Shown here piece after piece: positions 1 to 7,686 of a DNA stretch of 64,000 nucleotides (positions are counted from its first letter, which is position 1; every line of letters begins with the position of its first letter). Origin of the DNA: Phyllobacteriaceae bacterium (GTDB lineage: Bacteria > Pseudomonadota > Alphaproteobacteria > Rhizobiales > Rhizobiaceae); NCBI GenBank assembly GCA_002708825.1, contig PAPF01000041.1, forward strand, positions 62,001 to 126,000, read 5' to 3'. A program made the translations under genes and the position numbers. Below the pieces are notes generated by a model. It saw nothing but the letters and a program-made list of their open reading frames with translations, had not been told where the DNA came from and made no database searches.

Positions 1-16
1 GGTCCTGATCAAGTCT

Positions 17-1393
17 TCACCCATTTTTCCTGCGTGCCGGGGATGCGCCATCCGGCGCCTGACCGGCGACCTGCCCCGATGTTTGCGTGTTCTGGCTGAA
101 ATCCGCCGGTTCCGTCACGATGGATTTCATAACCAGACCGACCTTGCCAGCCCTGACCGGCGACGCGGTGACATCCACGAAGACCGCCTCCTCGCGCCAG
201 TCAAGATGAACGTGGTTCTGCTGCGTCCCCTCGATGACCGATGGCGCAAAGGAATAGCGCCCCGCCGGGAGATACGGCATCACGAAGGAAAGGCGCGCCT
301 CGAACAGCCGGCCGGGGGGAACGCTCACCGGTCTGTCCCTGTATGCCAGGTAGGTGTTGTCGCCAAAGAGGTTCTGGCCGGCGCTGTCGCGGAACATGAA
401 GCCGACGATCGGGCTGTCGATCTGCCGCCCGGCGCGGGCGCGCACATGCAGCGTCACGGTTTCGCCTGCAAGGATGGAAAAGGCCGGTGTCGAACCGTCC
501 CGCGAGAGGAAGCAGTCCTCGATACGGCAGCCGCCGAAGCCGTGGGCCGGCGAATCGGGCAGGAAGGCGGAAACCTCCATGCGGGCGCGCCCGGTCCAGT
601 AGGCATCGTCGGCCGGGGCTTCCTGCCGCCCGGCAGCGGAACCGTCGCCATCGGCGCCAATGCCGTAAAGCGAATCGACATAGGCCTTCATCACGGCGAC
701 GGCATTGCCGTCCATCATCTTGCGGCCGGCTTCCAGCCACACGGCGCGCTTGCACAACTCGGTGACCGCGCCGGGATCGTGCGAGACGAAGATCACCGTT
801 CCACCCGAATCGAGAAAGGCCTGCATGTGGCCGCGGCATTTCCTCTGGAACGCGCTGTCGCCGACACTCAGGATCTCGTCCACGACCAGCACGGTCGCAT
901 CCACGTGGATCGCCACGGCGAAGGCGAGGCGCGCCTGCATGCCGCTGGAATATTCCCTCAGCGGCCGGTCGAAATAGGGTCCGATGTCGGCGAAAGCGGC
1001 TATGCCGTCCATGCGATCATCGACCTGCCGGGCAGTCAGACCCTGGGCGGTCGCCGATAGCCCGGCATTTTCCCTGCCTGTGAAGTCGGGATTGAAGCCG
1101 GCGCCCAGTTCCAGCATGGCGCTGATGCGGCCCGAACGGGCCACCCTGCCGGCTGTTGGTTCCAGGGTGCCGCAAAGGATCTGGAGAAGCGTCGACTTGC
1201 CCGAGCCATTGCGCCCGACGATGCCGACCGCCTCTCCCTGTCCTACCGTCAGGTCCACATCGCGCAACGCCCAGAAGGCGTTGTCCGGGGCGCTGCCGGC
1301 GAGGACGCGCCAGAGCCTGTGAAGCTGGCCCCGCTGCCGGTCGAAACCCTTCGAGACCCCCCGCGCCTCGATGACGGCGGCACCCTGCATCAT
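17..1393 (-). CDS. Wzt-type polysaccharide ABC exporter ATPase (copy 1)
   Basis: ATP-binding subunit expected to power export of an undecaprenyl-linked glycan across the inner membrane. From the ATG at 1393 it is 458 aa. The nucleotide-binding domain fills residues 1-260: Walker A GRNGSGKST (about 60-68), signature YSSGMQARLAFA (about 148-159) and Walker B VLVVDEILSVGD (about 168-179). After a linker, residues 290-430 form a C-terminal region like the Wzt carbohydrate-binding domain, ending in a strand-rich stretch. An upstream in-frame extension exists, but ATG 1393 overlaps the stop of the preceding ABC gene as ATGA, typical of translational coupling, and starts right before the first conserved strand. 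It is the last gene of a permease-ATPase-ATPase operon; whatever follows is outside the window. The family call is firm; the substrate is unknown. Confidence 0.9.
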   Translation of the reverse strand: MMQGAAVIEARGVSKGFDRQRGQLHRLWRVLAGSAPDNAFWALRDVDLTVGQGEAVGIVGRNGSGKSTLLQILCGTLEPTAGRVARSGRISAMLELGAGFNPDFTGRENAGLSATAQGLTARQVDDRMDGIAAFADIGPYFDRPLREYSSGMQARLAFAVAIHVDATVLVVDEILSVGDSAFQRKCRGHMQAFLDSGGTVIFVSHDPGAVTELCKRAVWLEAGRKMMDGNAVAVMKAYVDSLYGIGADGDGSAAGRQEAPADDAYWTGRARMEVSAFLPDSPAHGFGGCRIEDCFLSRDGSTPAFSILAGETVTLHVRARAGRQIDSPIVGFMFRDSAGQNLFGDNTYLAYRDRPVSVPPGRLFEARLSFVMPYLPAGRYSFAPSVIEGTQQNHVHLDWREEAVFVDVTASPVRAGKVGLVMKSIVTEPADFSQNTQTSGQVAGQAPDGASPARRKNG

Positions 1394-2673
1394 GACGCCC
1401 CGTCCATGATCTCGATGCGGGTATCGGAAAGCGGAACGTTCGCCAGTCCTGCCGATATGTGGCGGGATACCACTTCGAACGTCGCCGCCACATCCTGACG
1501 GTCCAGGCACGCGTCGGGCTTGTGATCCCCGGCGCATACGGCCACATCGAGCGCATAGGCGCCGGATGGAAGGAATGGCAGCACGAAATCGAACCGGACG
1601 AGGTGCGGCCCGCGCGCGCCAGGATCGTGCCTGGCGCCTTCCAGGCTGTCACGATAGGCGATGATTTGCCCCAGCGGATCGCGCAGCGCGAAGGCCGCAT
1701 AGCCATCCGGCCCGATACCGGCCACCGCGATTTCCAGCGTGACGAGTTCTCCGCCGGAAAGAAGGCTGGCCTTCCGGCCGGCGCAGGTCAGCGTCACGCT
1801 TTCGATCATGCCCGGTTCCTGCGGGCGCGTCGCGCTGTCGAAATCATGCCACGGCGAATCTCCGGTTTCCTCGTGTCCGCCAACGTCTGGCAGATCGGCC
1901 GGCGCCAGGCTGCCGGCATGCTTGAAACCCGCTCCGCCGGCGCTGTCGCGCGCACTCGCCTGGTGATAGGCATGCACGACTTCCCTGGGCGTGCCGCTGG
2001 CAGCAATCCGGCCCTGGTCGATCCAGACCGCACGGTTGCACAGCGCCAGCACCGCACCCTCGTTGTGCGAGACGAACAGAACGATACGGTCCCGCGCGAA
2101 TTCCCGCAGGAAGCGCATGGACTTCTGGCGGAACCGGACATCGCCGACACCGAGGATCTCGTCCACGATCAGGATGTCGGCATCGCAATGGGCGCAGACG
2201 GAAAAGGCAAGCCGGGCGAACATGCCGCTGGAATATTCGCGCGTGGGCCGGTCCATGAAGTCGCCGATTCCCGCGAATTCGATGATCGCGGGCATGCGCT
2301 CGGCAATCCGGCGGCTGTCGAGCCCGTAGGCCGCCGCGCACAGCCGCGCATTTTCCCTGCCGGTGAAGTCCGGATTGAATCCGGCTCCGAGTTCAAGCAG
2401 GGCCGCGATCCGTCCTCGCGTCTCCAGCGTCCCGGTCGATGGCGTGCGGGTGCCGGCGATGATCTCCAGCAGGGTGGACTTTCCCGCGCCGTTTCGCCCG
2501 AGGATGCCGATGAAGTCGCCCGGCCGGGCCTCCAGGTCGACATCCCTGAGCGCCCAGGTCTGGTGCTCGGCATGCGTGCCGCGCAGAACCCCGGCCAGGG
2601 CCGCAAGCGGGTGATCGTGAAGGTCATAGACCTTGCCGATCCCGCGCGCGCTGATTCTGACATCAGATGACAT
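1390..2673 (-). CDS. Wzt-type polysaccharide ABC exporter ATPase (copy 2)
   Basis: A second, clearly diverged Wzt-like ATPase of 427 aa lies between the permease and copy 1. Walker A GRNGAGKST is at about 59-67, signature YSSGMFARLAFS near 150 and Walker B ILIVDEILGVGD near 168. The C-terminal about 150 residues are again a beta-rich extension of the kind that recognises the exported glycan in Wzt proteins, but differ in sequence from copy 1. ATG 2673 was chosen because it overlaps the permease stop by 11 bases and opens directly into the NBD; the in-frame extension upstream lies inside the permease gene. Both copies keep all ATPase motifs, so neither looks dead. They may form a heterodimer on one permease, or give alternative homodimers with different glycan specificity (inference). 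Confidence 0.9.
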   Translation of the reverse strand: MSSDVRISARGIGKVYDLHDHPLAALAGVLRGTHAEHQTWALRDVDLEARPGDFIGILGRNGAGKSTLLEIIAGTRTPSTGTLETRGRIAALLELGAGFNPDFTGRENARLCAAAYGLDSRRIAERMPAIIEFAGIGDFMDRPTREYSSGMFARLAFSVCAHCDADILIVDEILGVGDVRFRQKSMRFLREFARDRIVLFVSHNEGAVLALCNRAVWIDQGRIAASGTPREVVHAYHQASARDSAGGAGFKHAGSLAPADLPDVGGHEETGDSPWHDFDSATRPQEPGMIESVTLTCAGRKASLLSGGELVTLEIAVAGIGPDGYAAFALRDPLGQIIAYRDSLEGARHDPGARGPHLVRFDFVLPFLPSGAYALDVAVCAGDHKPDACLDRQDVAATFEVVSRHISAGLANVPLSDTRIEIMDGAS

Positions 2674-3532
2674 CGGCAAATCCGGGGCGGGCCCTGCGAA
2701 AGAATGCGAAGCCGCCCGTGAACACGGCGAGCGCGCCGATCCAGTAGAGACCATAGGCCTGCCAAGCGATGCCGCCGTCGAAGAACAGCAGGCTGCGCAG
2801 GGTTTCCAGCACGAAGGTCAGCGGGTTTGCCCAGAAGAACGGCCGGAACGCTTCGGGCACCTGGTCGATCGAATAGAAGATGGGGCTGATGAACATCAGC
2901 ACCGGGCCGATCGCCAGCAGCAACTGGTTGAGATCGCGCACATAGGTGCCGACGGCCGACAGGAACCAGGCCAGACCCGTGGTCAGCAGGACGAAGGGGA
3001 GCAGGACGAGCGGGACGGCGAGCAGGCCGGCCGGCAGCCCGCCCTTCACGATGGCCAGGAAAACGGTCAGGAGGACGAGGCTTGCGGCAAGCTTGAGCAG
3101 CGCGGTTCCGACAAGGATCCAGTCCAGCACCTCCACGGGAAAGACGATCTTTGTGACGTAGGTCTTGTTGGCGCGAATGAAGTCCGGCGCCCTGGTGATG
3201 ACCTCCATGAAGAAGGAGAAGGCGATCAGGCCGGTGAAATAGATGAGCGGCACCTCCAGCGGGTTCCCGGCGCGGGAGAACCAGGCGGATTCCAGCACGA
3301 CACCGAAGACGAACGTGTAGATGGCGACCAGCACCAGCGGGGTGATGATGATCCACCCAAGCCCCAGGATGCTCGCACGCACATTGGCGTGCAGGTCACG
3401 CTTGAGCAATTGCCAGACGAGGGACCGGTGCGCGACGGGCAGCCTCAGGCATTCGGGAAGCGGAATGCCGTATTGCGGCTCGCGGCTCCCGCCGGCGGCG
3501 TCCGGCACGCTGTCCCTGTCTCCTGCCATCAC
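2663..3532 (-). CDS. ABC-2 type polysaccharide export permease (Wzm/KpsM-like)
   Basis: Inner-membrane channel subunit of 289 aa. The N-terminal amphipathic stretch VWQLLKRDLHANVRASILG is typical of Wzm/TagG permeases. Six hydrophobic segments follow, beginning LGWIIITPLVLVAIYTFVF and ending near the C-terminus with YGLYWIGALAVFTGGFAFF. It should form a dimeric pore for a lipid-linked polymer energised by the adjacent ATPase(s). It is the first gene of the leftward operon, divergent from a glycosyltransferase across a 104-base gap that holds an inverted repeat. Length and topology are normal for the family. O-antigen, capsule or teichoic-acid-like polymer cannot be distinguished from sequence. 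Confidence 0.9.
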   Translation of the reverse strand: MMAGDRDSVPDAAGGSREPQYGIPLPECLRLPVAHRSLVWQLLKRDLHANVRASILGLGWIIITPLVLVAIYTFVFGVVLESAWFSRAGNPLEVPLIYFTGLIAFSFFMEVITRAPDFIRANKTYVTKIVFPVEVLDWILVGTALLKLAASLVLLTVFLAIVKGGLPAGLLAVPLVLLPFVLLTTGLAWFLSAVGTYVRDLNQLLLAIGPVLMFISPIFYSIDQVPEAFRPFFWANPLTFVLETLRSLLFFDGGIAWQAYGLYWIGALAVFTGGFAFFRRARPGFADVI

Positions 3533-3584
3533 TCCGTTCCCCGCGCAGTCCCGATCCCGTGAGGTCTTATCAGTCCCGTCTTGT

Positions 3585-3601
3585 GAATGTGAAGCACATT
3601 C
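3585..3601. promoter_or_regulatory. Inverted repeat in divergent promoter region
   Basis: GAATGTG-AAG-CACATTC is a perfect 7+3+7 inverted repeat in the 104-base gap between the leftward ABC exporter operon and the rightward glycosyltransferase. It could be a regulator binding site controlling both directions or a short hairpin in a leader. No T tract follows, so a terminator is unlikely. The regulator is not identified. Confidence 0.4.
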
Positions 3602-3636
3602 CGTAAGGCTTCCCCAAACGGGCAGGCGGACAGGAC

Positions 3637-4935
3637 ATGGCGGGCGGGCACGAACAGAACCGGATCTGGATCGATACGGATGATTTCATCCGCATGTTCG
3701 ACTGGACGATCACGCCGACGGGTATCGGCCGTGTCCAGCTGGAACTGATACCCGAACTGCTTCGCACGTTTCCCGACCGGGTCCGCCTGTTCAGGGTTTC
3801 GCATGGAGACAGGCCGGCCATTGCCGTGGATCCCGAAGTTGTCGCCCGCCTCGTCAAGGGTGCCGGTTTCGTCCTGGCCAATGGCCGCAACCGGCGGGCA
3901 CTGGTTCGTCTCGTGCAGGCCTGGCGCTACGCGCTTGGCCGCACGGGATCATGGATCGGCACCCTGGCCGGCAACGCCGCCGGACGGGAATTCGCCAGCG
4001 AGGTCAGGCCGGGCGACATCATCGTGAATTTCGGCGCTTCCTGGGAGCATCCGGGCTATGGCCGGGAAATCCGCGCCCTCAAGAAACGCCATGGCCTTCG
4101 CTTCGCCCTGCTGGTGCATGACATCCTGCCCGTGACGCATCCGCAATTCGTGTCCCGGTCGCACATTCCGAACTTCAAGCGCTGGCTGGCCGAGATGTCC
4201 GGCTTGTGGGACATGGTCCTGACGCCGTCGAAAGCCTCCGCCGACGCGCTCGCCAGCTACCTGCACAGCGAAAACCTGCCGGTTCCGCGCATTTCTCCCA
4301 TCCCCTTTGGCGCAGGCTTCCGGTCGCTGGACACCAGGCCGGCGAGGCCCCTGCCCGTCACCGGCCCCTACGTGCTTTTCGTATCCACCATCGAGGTGCG
4401 CAAGAACCACCTGTTGCTGGTCCGCATATGGAAACGGCTGATCGCCAGACACGGAGCCGCAAGAACGCCAACGCTGGTCTTTGCCGGCAAGCTCGGCTGG
4501 GAGATCGAACCGCTGCGCGCCGAACTGGCCGCGACGGGCAACCTGGGCGGCAAGGTGAAGGTCCTCGAATACCTTTCGGATGCCGAAATCCGGGCGGCCT
4601 ATGACGGCTGTCTCTTCACCGCATTTCCCAGCCTCTGCGAGGGATGGGGCCTGCCGGTCTCCGAAAGCCTGTCGCATGGCAAGTTCTGCGTGGCCTCCAA
4701 TGCCACGTCCATTCCCGAGGCGGGCGGGCCCTTTGCGGACTATTTCGACCCGCTTGACGAGGATCATGCATTCCGCCTGATCGAGCGGGCGATCTTCGAT
4801 GCCGACTACCGGAAGGCGCGCGAAGCCGGGATCGCCGCGCAGTACCGGCGCGCAACATGGAACGGGACCGCCCGGGCTGTTGCCAGACTGCTCCTCGAGC
4901 CCGCGCACGGAGAAACGCCATACGTACATTCGTGA
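3637..4935 (+). CDS. GT4-family glycosyltransferase
   Basis: Predicted cytoplasmic GT-B retaining glycosyltransferase, 432 aa. The C-terminal Rossmann domain contains the usual donor-binding region: YVLFVSTIEVRKNH (about 245-260), then FPSLCEGWGLPVSESLSHG (about 328-346) with the EGWGLPxxE motif. It would add a sugar from a nucleotide donor to a lipid-linked glycan, which suits its position next to the exporter. The start ATG 3637 is the first in frame after the divergent promoter region. The stop overlaps the region where the downstream DAG-kinase-family gene begins, so the two are probably cotranscribed. Donor and acceptor cannot be assigned. Confidence 0.88.
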   Translation: MAGGHEQNRIWIDTDDFIRMFDWTITPTGIGRVQLELIPELLRTFPDRVRLFRVSHGDRPAIAVDPEVVARLVKGAGFVLANGRNRRALVRLVQAWRYALGRTGSWIGTLAGNAAGREFASEVRPGDIIVNFGASWEHPGYGREIRALKKRHGLRFALLVHDILPVTHPQFVSRSHIPNFKRWLAEMSGLWDMVLTPSKASADALASYLHSENLPVPRISPIPFGAGFRSLDTRPARPLPVTGPYVLFVSTIEVRKNHLLLVRIWKRLIARHGAARTPTLVFAGKLGWEIEPLRAELAATGNLGGKVKVLEYLSDAEIRAAYDGCLFTAFPSLCEGWGLPVSESLSHGKFCVASNATSIPEAGGPFADYFDPLDEDHAFRLIERAIFDADYRKAREAGIAAQYRRATWNGTARAVARLLLEPAHGETPYVHS

Positions 4936-5855
4936 TCGTCAACCCGATGGCCGGAAACGGACGGGCAGCGGCACGCTGGCCGGCCATATCGGCCATGGCG
5001 GGCGATGCGTTCGGACCGTTTGCCCATGCCTTCACCGAAAGGCCCGGACACGCGACGGAGCTTGCCCGCGAGGCGGTTTCACGCGGCATGGAACGCATTG
5101 TCGCGGTTGGCGGCGACGGCACGGCCAATGAGGTGGCCAACGGCTTGATGCTCGCGCCGGCGGGGCGCGGACCGGTCCCCGGCCTTGCTGTCATCCCCTG
5201 CGGCACGGGCTCCGATTTCTGCCGGTCGCTGGACGTGAGATCGGGTCCGGCCGCGGCGATCGCCAGGATCGCCGGAAGCACCGGCCGGCGGATCGATGTC
5301 GGTCTGGCAGAGTTTCACGACACCGGCGGCAATCGGTTGCGGCGTCATTTCATCAACATTGCCACCTTCGGCCTGTCCGGCACGATCTCCGCCAGGATCA
5401 ATGACCGGACCCGCGCAGCGCTTCTTCCCGGTCCGGTCCGGTATCTGACCGGCACGCTCGGCGCACTTGCACGCTACCAGCCGCCGCGCATGCGCCTTTG
5501 GATCGACGGAACAATGATCGAGCGGGACCTCTATCTTGCCGCCGTCGCCAATGCCTGTTTCTTCGGCGGCGGGATGCGGATCGCGCCTGAGGCCAAGCTC
5601 GATGACGGGCTGTTCGACATCGTCATCCTCGATGCGATCCCGCGCATGCGCCTGGCGCGCAAGATCGCCAGGGTCTATCGCGGAACGCATCTGGCAGAGC
5701 CGGAAATCACCTGCATGCGCGGCAGCCATGTGATTGCGCAAACCGTGTCTCCCGACGCCTGCCAATCGGGCCTGCTGGATCTCGATGGCGAGAACCCTGG
5801 CATGCTGCGCGCGGAATTCCGCATCCTGCCCAAGGCCTTGCGGCTGCTGATGTGA
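4857..5855 (+). CDS. Diacylglycerol kinase family (lipid kinase) protein
   Basis: Member of the DAG-kinase catalytic superfamily (DgkB/YegS-like). The nucleotide-binding motif VGGDGTANEVANGL, the NPMAGNG loop at the start and PCGTGSDFCRSL are all present. Expected reaction: ATP-dependent phosphorylation of diacylglycerol or another lipid at the inner membrane. The start is unclear. Similarity begins at codon 21-22; the extended ATG at 4857 would overlap the glycosyltransferase by 79 bases. A good GGAG lies at 4909-4912, seven bases before an ATA codon (4920) exactly where ATG would be expected, and a GTG at 4932 overlaps the previous stop. The coordinates use the longest ATG form; 4920 or 4932 are alternatives. 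Neighbouring phospholipid head-group transferases suggest a role in recycling diacylglycerol (inference). Confidence 0.85.
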   Translation: MERDRPGCCQTAPRARARRNAIRTFVIVNPMAGNGRAAARWPAISAMAGDAFGPFAHAFTERPGHATELAREAVSRGMERIVAVGGDGTANEVANGLMLAPAGRGPVPGLAVIPCGTGSDFCRSLDVRSGPAAAIARIAGSTGRRIDVGLAEFHDTGGNRLRRHFINIATFGLSGTISARINDRTRAALLPGPVRYLTGTLGALARYQPPRMRLWIDGTMIERDLYLAAVANACFFGGGMRIAPEAKLDDGLFDIVILDAIPRMRLARKIARVYRGTHLAEPEITCMRGSHVIAQTVSPDACQSGLLDLDGENPGMLRAEFRILPKALRLLM

Positions 5856-5863
5856 ACCCAGTT

Positions 5864-6157
5864 TCAGTCGCGCGCGAGCAAGGCCAGGATTTCGAACGGG
5901 TCGGTGACATCGCCATGGTGTGCCCGGATCCAGCGCGCCTCCGAACGCGACAGCAGCATGTCCGCCACGCGCTCGGTTTCCCCGCGCATGAACTCCGCGC
6001 CCACCAGGGCGCTGCCTGGCGGCGGAATGCCATCGTCCGATGCCAGCAGGTCGACGGCCGCGCCAATCTGCCCGCGACCGGCATAGCCAAGCGCGGCGCC
6101 GCCAGCGGCGGTCGAAAGATACGCGGCGCCGGTGACGAGTCTTCGCCGGGTGATCAT
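5864..6157 (-). CDS. Small signal-bearing protein paired with GMC oxidoreductase
   Basis: Protein of 97 aa with an N-terminal RRR motif followed by a hydrophobic, Ala/Gly-rich stretch (residues 9-28), compatible with a Tat or Sec signal or a single membrane anchor. The mature part is short and mostly helical in character, ending DPFEILALLARD. I do not recognise a named domain. Its start overlaps the stop of the GMC oxidoreductase by four bases, so the two are translationally coupled. Known GMC-type membrane dehydrogenases often have a small Tat-targeted partner that carries the flavoprotein to the periplasm. A similar role is plausible here but inferred from context alone. Confidence 0.65.
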   Translation of the reverse strand: MITRRRLVTGAAYLSTAAGGAALGYAGRGQIGAAVDLLASDDGIPPPGSALVGAEFMRGETERVADMLLSRSEARWIRAHHGDVTDPFEILALLARD

Positions 6158-7608
6158 GATTCAAGCCTCGCAAGGTGCTCGGCAAGGCGCATGGCGAATG
6201 CCGCGCCGTTCATCGTCGGATTGACACAGGAGGAGGTGGGGAAGACGCCGGTCGTCGCGAGGTAGAGGTTCGGTGTCCCGAACACCCGCAAGTTCGCGTC
6301 AACCACGCCGTCGGCGGGCGACCGTCCCATCCGGACGGTCCCCATGTGATGGTGGCCGACGCCGATCCACGGCAGTTCGGCGACCGGTTCCTGCGCCGAC
6401 GTGCGGCGCATGCGCAGACGCGTCCGCCCGTATCCCGCTATGGCAAGGGCACGCGCGGCGAGGTCGACCGCGTCATTGACAGCCTCATGATCCTCATGCG
6501 TCGCGAAATAGTTGAGTACGGTCAACGGATCGCCCAGTGCGTCGGTCTTCGTCCGAGACAGCGTGACATGGCGCCGGTCGTCGGGCAACTGTTCGAACAG
6601 GCCGACCATCTGGACCTTGCGCAGGTCGTCGCCGAACCAGCCGGCAGACCCCCGGTAGGGATCCAGCCTGAAATAGAAGGAGGTCAGCTTGCGCTGCTCC
6701 TGGATTTCCGGCGTTGCGAAGAAGACCAGCCGGGACGACGACCCGTCATCCTCGTTCTTGCGCCGGAATGGTCCGGGAAGCGGACGGAAGAGGAAGACAT
6801 CGGCCATGTGCGGATGCGGATGCTCCATGAAGCCCTTGCCAATGAGGGGCAGTGCCGAAAGCGGGCCGGACGGCCCCCTGGCCTGGTTGATGAGGAGAAA
6901 ACGCGCCGTTTCGATGCCGCCCATGGCGAGCACCACGTGATCGGCCGATATCGCAAGGCTGCGTCCGTCCGGCAGCGAGAAACGCACGCCGGTGACGCGC
7001 CCGTCGCCGTCAAGGTCGAGCGCCCGCGCCGTAAGGCCGGTGATCACGTCGCCCTTCACCGCATGACCGTTGACCGACCAGAAATCACCCGGCGGCGGGA
7101 TGTTCGCGCCGGAGCGCGGGGTCAGCCGGTAGGCCTCCATGGAGAAGAAGGGGACGTTGATATCCGTGATCCGTGCGGGGGCGTTGCGGACCGAATCCGC
7201 GCTCCATTCGTCCTTGATGAGGAAGAGCGGCGCGACCTCTCCGAACCACGGCCTGAATTCGTCATGGGATATTGGCCAACCCTTCAGTCCCAGCCATGGC
7301 CGGGGCTGGAAATCGATCGGACGCAAGGGATGGGAATGGCCGCCCCAGACATGCGTAGTCCCGCCAAGGGCGCGCACCCGCGTTTCCACGAGATCGGGAT
7401 AGCGCCCGCCGGTCACCTCCCCGTCGCAAAGTTCCTGCGCATCGCCGGGCACGCTGCCGCCGCTGTCAACGAGGAGATGGGGAATTCCGCGGCGTGATAA
7501 CCCGATTGACGTGGTGATGCCAAGCGGGCCGGCGCCGATCACCAGAACCCGCGTGCGCAGCCCCGTCGCGGCGACGTCGAGCGAGGACAGAACTTTCGCC
7601 ATTGGCAC
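6154..7608 (-). CDS. GMC-family FAD-dependent oxidoreductase
   Basis: Flavoprotein of about 484 aa. The N-terminal dinucleotide-binding motif is VLVIGAGPLGITTSIGLSRR, followed by an acidic/serine end of the second strand (LLVDSGG). The C-terminal GMC_oxred_C region contains GVGHHHMGTVRMG and the closing segment VNPTMNGAAFAMRLAEHL with the conserved His and Asn positions. The substrate is probably an alcohol or sugar hydroxyl; proteins of this type oxidise sugars or polyols. The first in-frame codon is GTG 7608 with GGGA five bases upstream; ATG 7602 is possible. It has no signal peptide of its own and is followed by the small signal-bearing protein. The polysaccharide-locus context suggests sugar modification, but the substrate is unknown. 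Confidence 0.85.
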   Translation of the reverse strand: MPMAKVLSSLDVAATGLRTRVLVIGAGPLGITTSIGLSRRGIPHLLVDSGGSVPGDAQELCDGEVTGGRYPDLVETRVRALGGTTHVWGGHSHPLRPIDFQPRPWLGLKGWPISHDEFRPWFGEVAPLFLIKDEWSADSVRNAPARITDINVPFFSMEAYRLTPRSGANIPPPGDFWSVNGHAVKGDVITGLTARALDLDGDGRVTGVRFSLPDGRSLAISADHVVLAMGGIETARFLLINQARGPSGPLSALPLIGKGFMEHPHPHMADVFLFRPLPGPFRRKNEDDGSSSRLVFFATPEIQEQRKLTSFYFRLDPYRGSAGWFGDDLRKVQMVGLFEQLPDDRRHVTLSRTKTDALGDPLTVLNYFATHEDHEAVNDAVDLAARALAIAGYGRTRLRMRRTSAQEPVAELPWIGVGHHHMGTVRMGRSPADGVVDANLRVFGTPNLYLATTGVFPTSSCVNPTMNGAAFAMRLAEHLARLES

Positions 7609-7686
7609 GAATTCCCGTTTTCCGTGATCGTTTCTTAATCGCCTTGCCGGCTGGATGCCATATCGCCGACGCGATCCGGAATGGCA

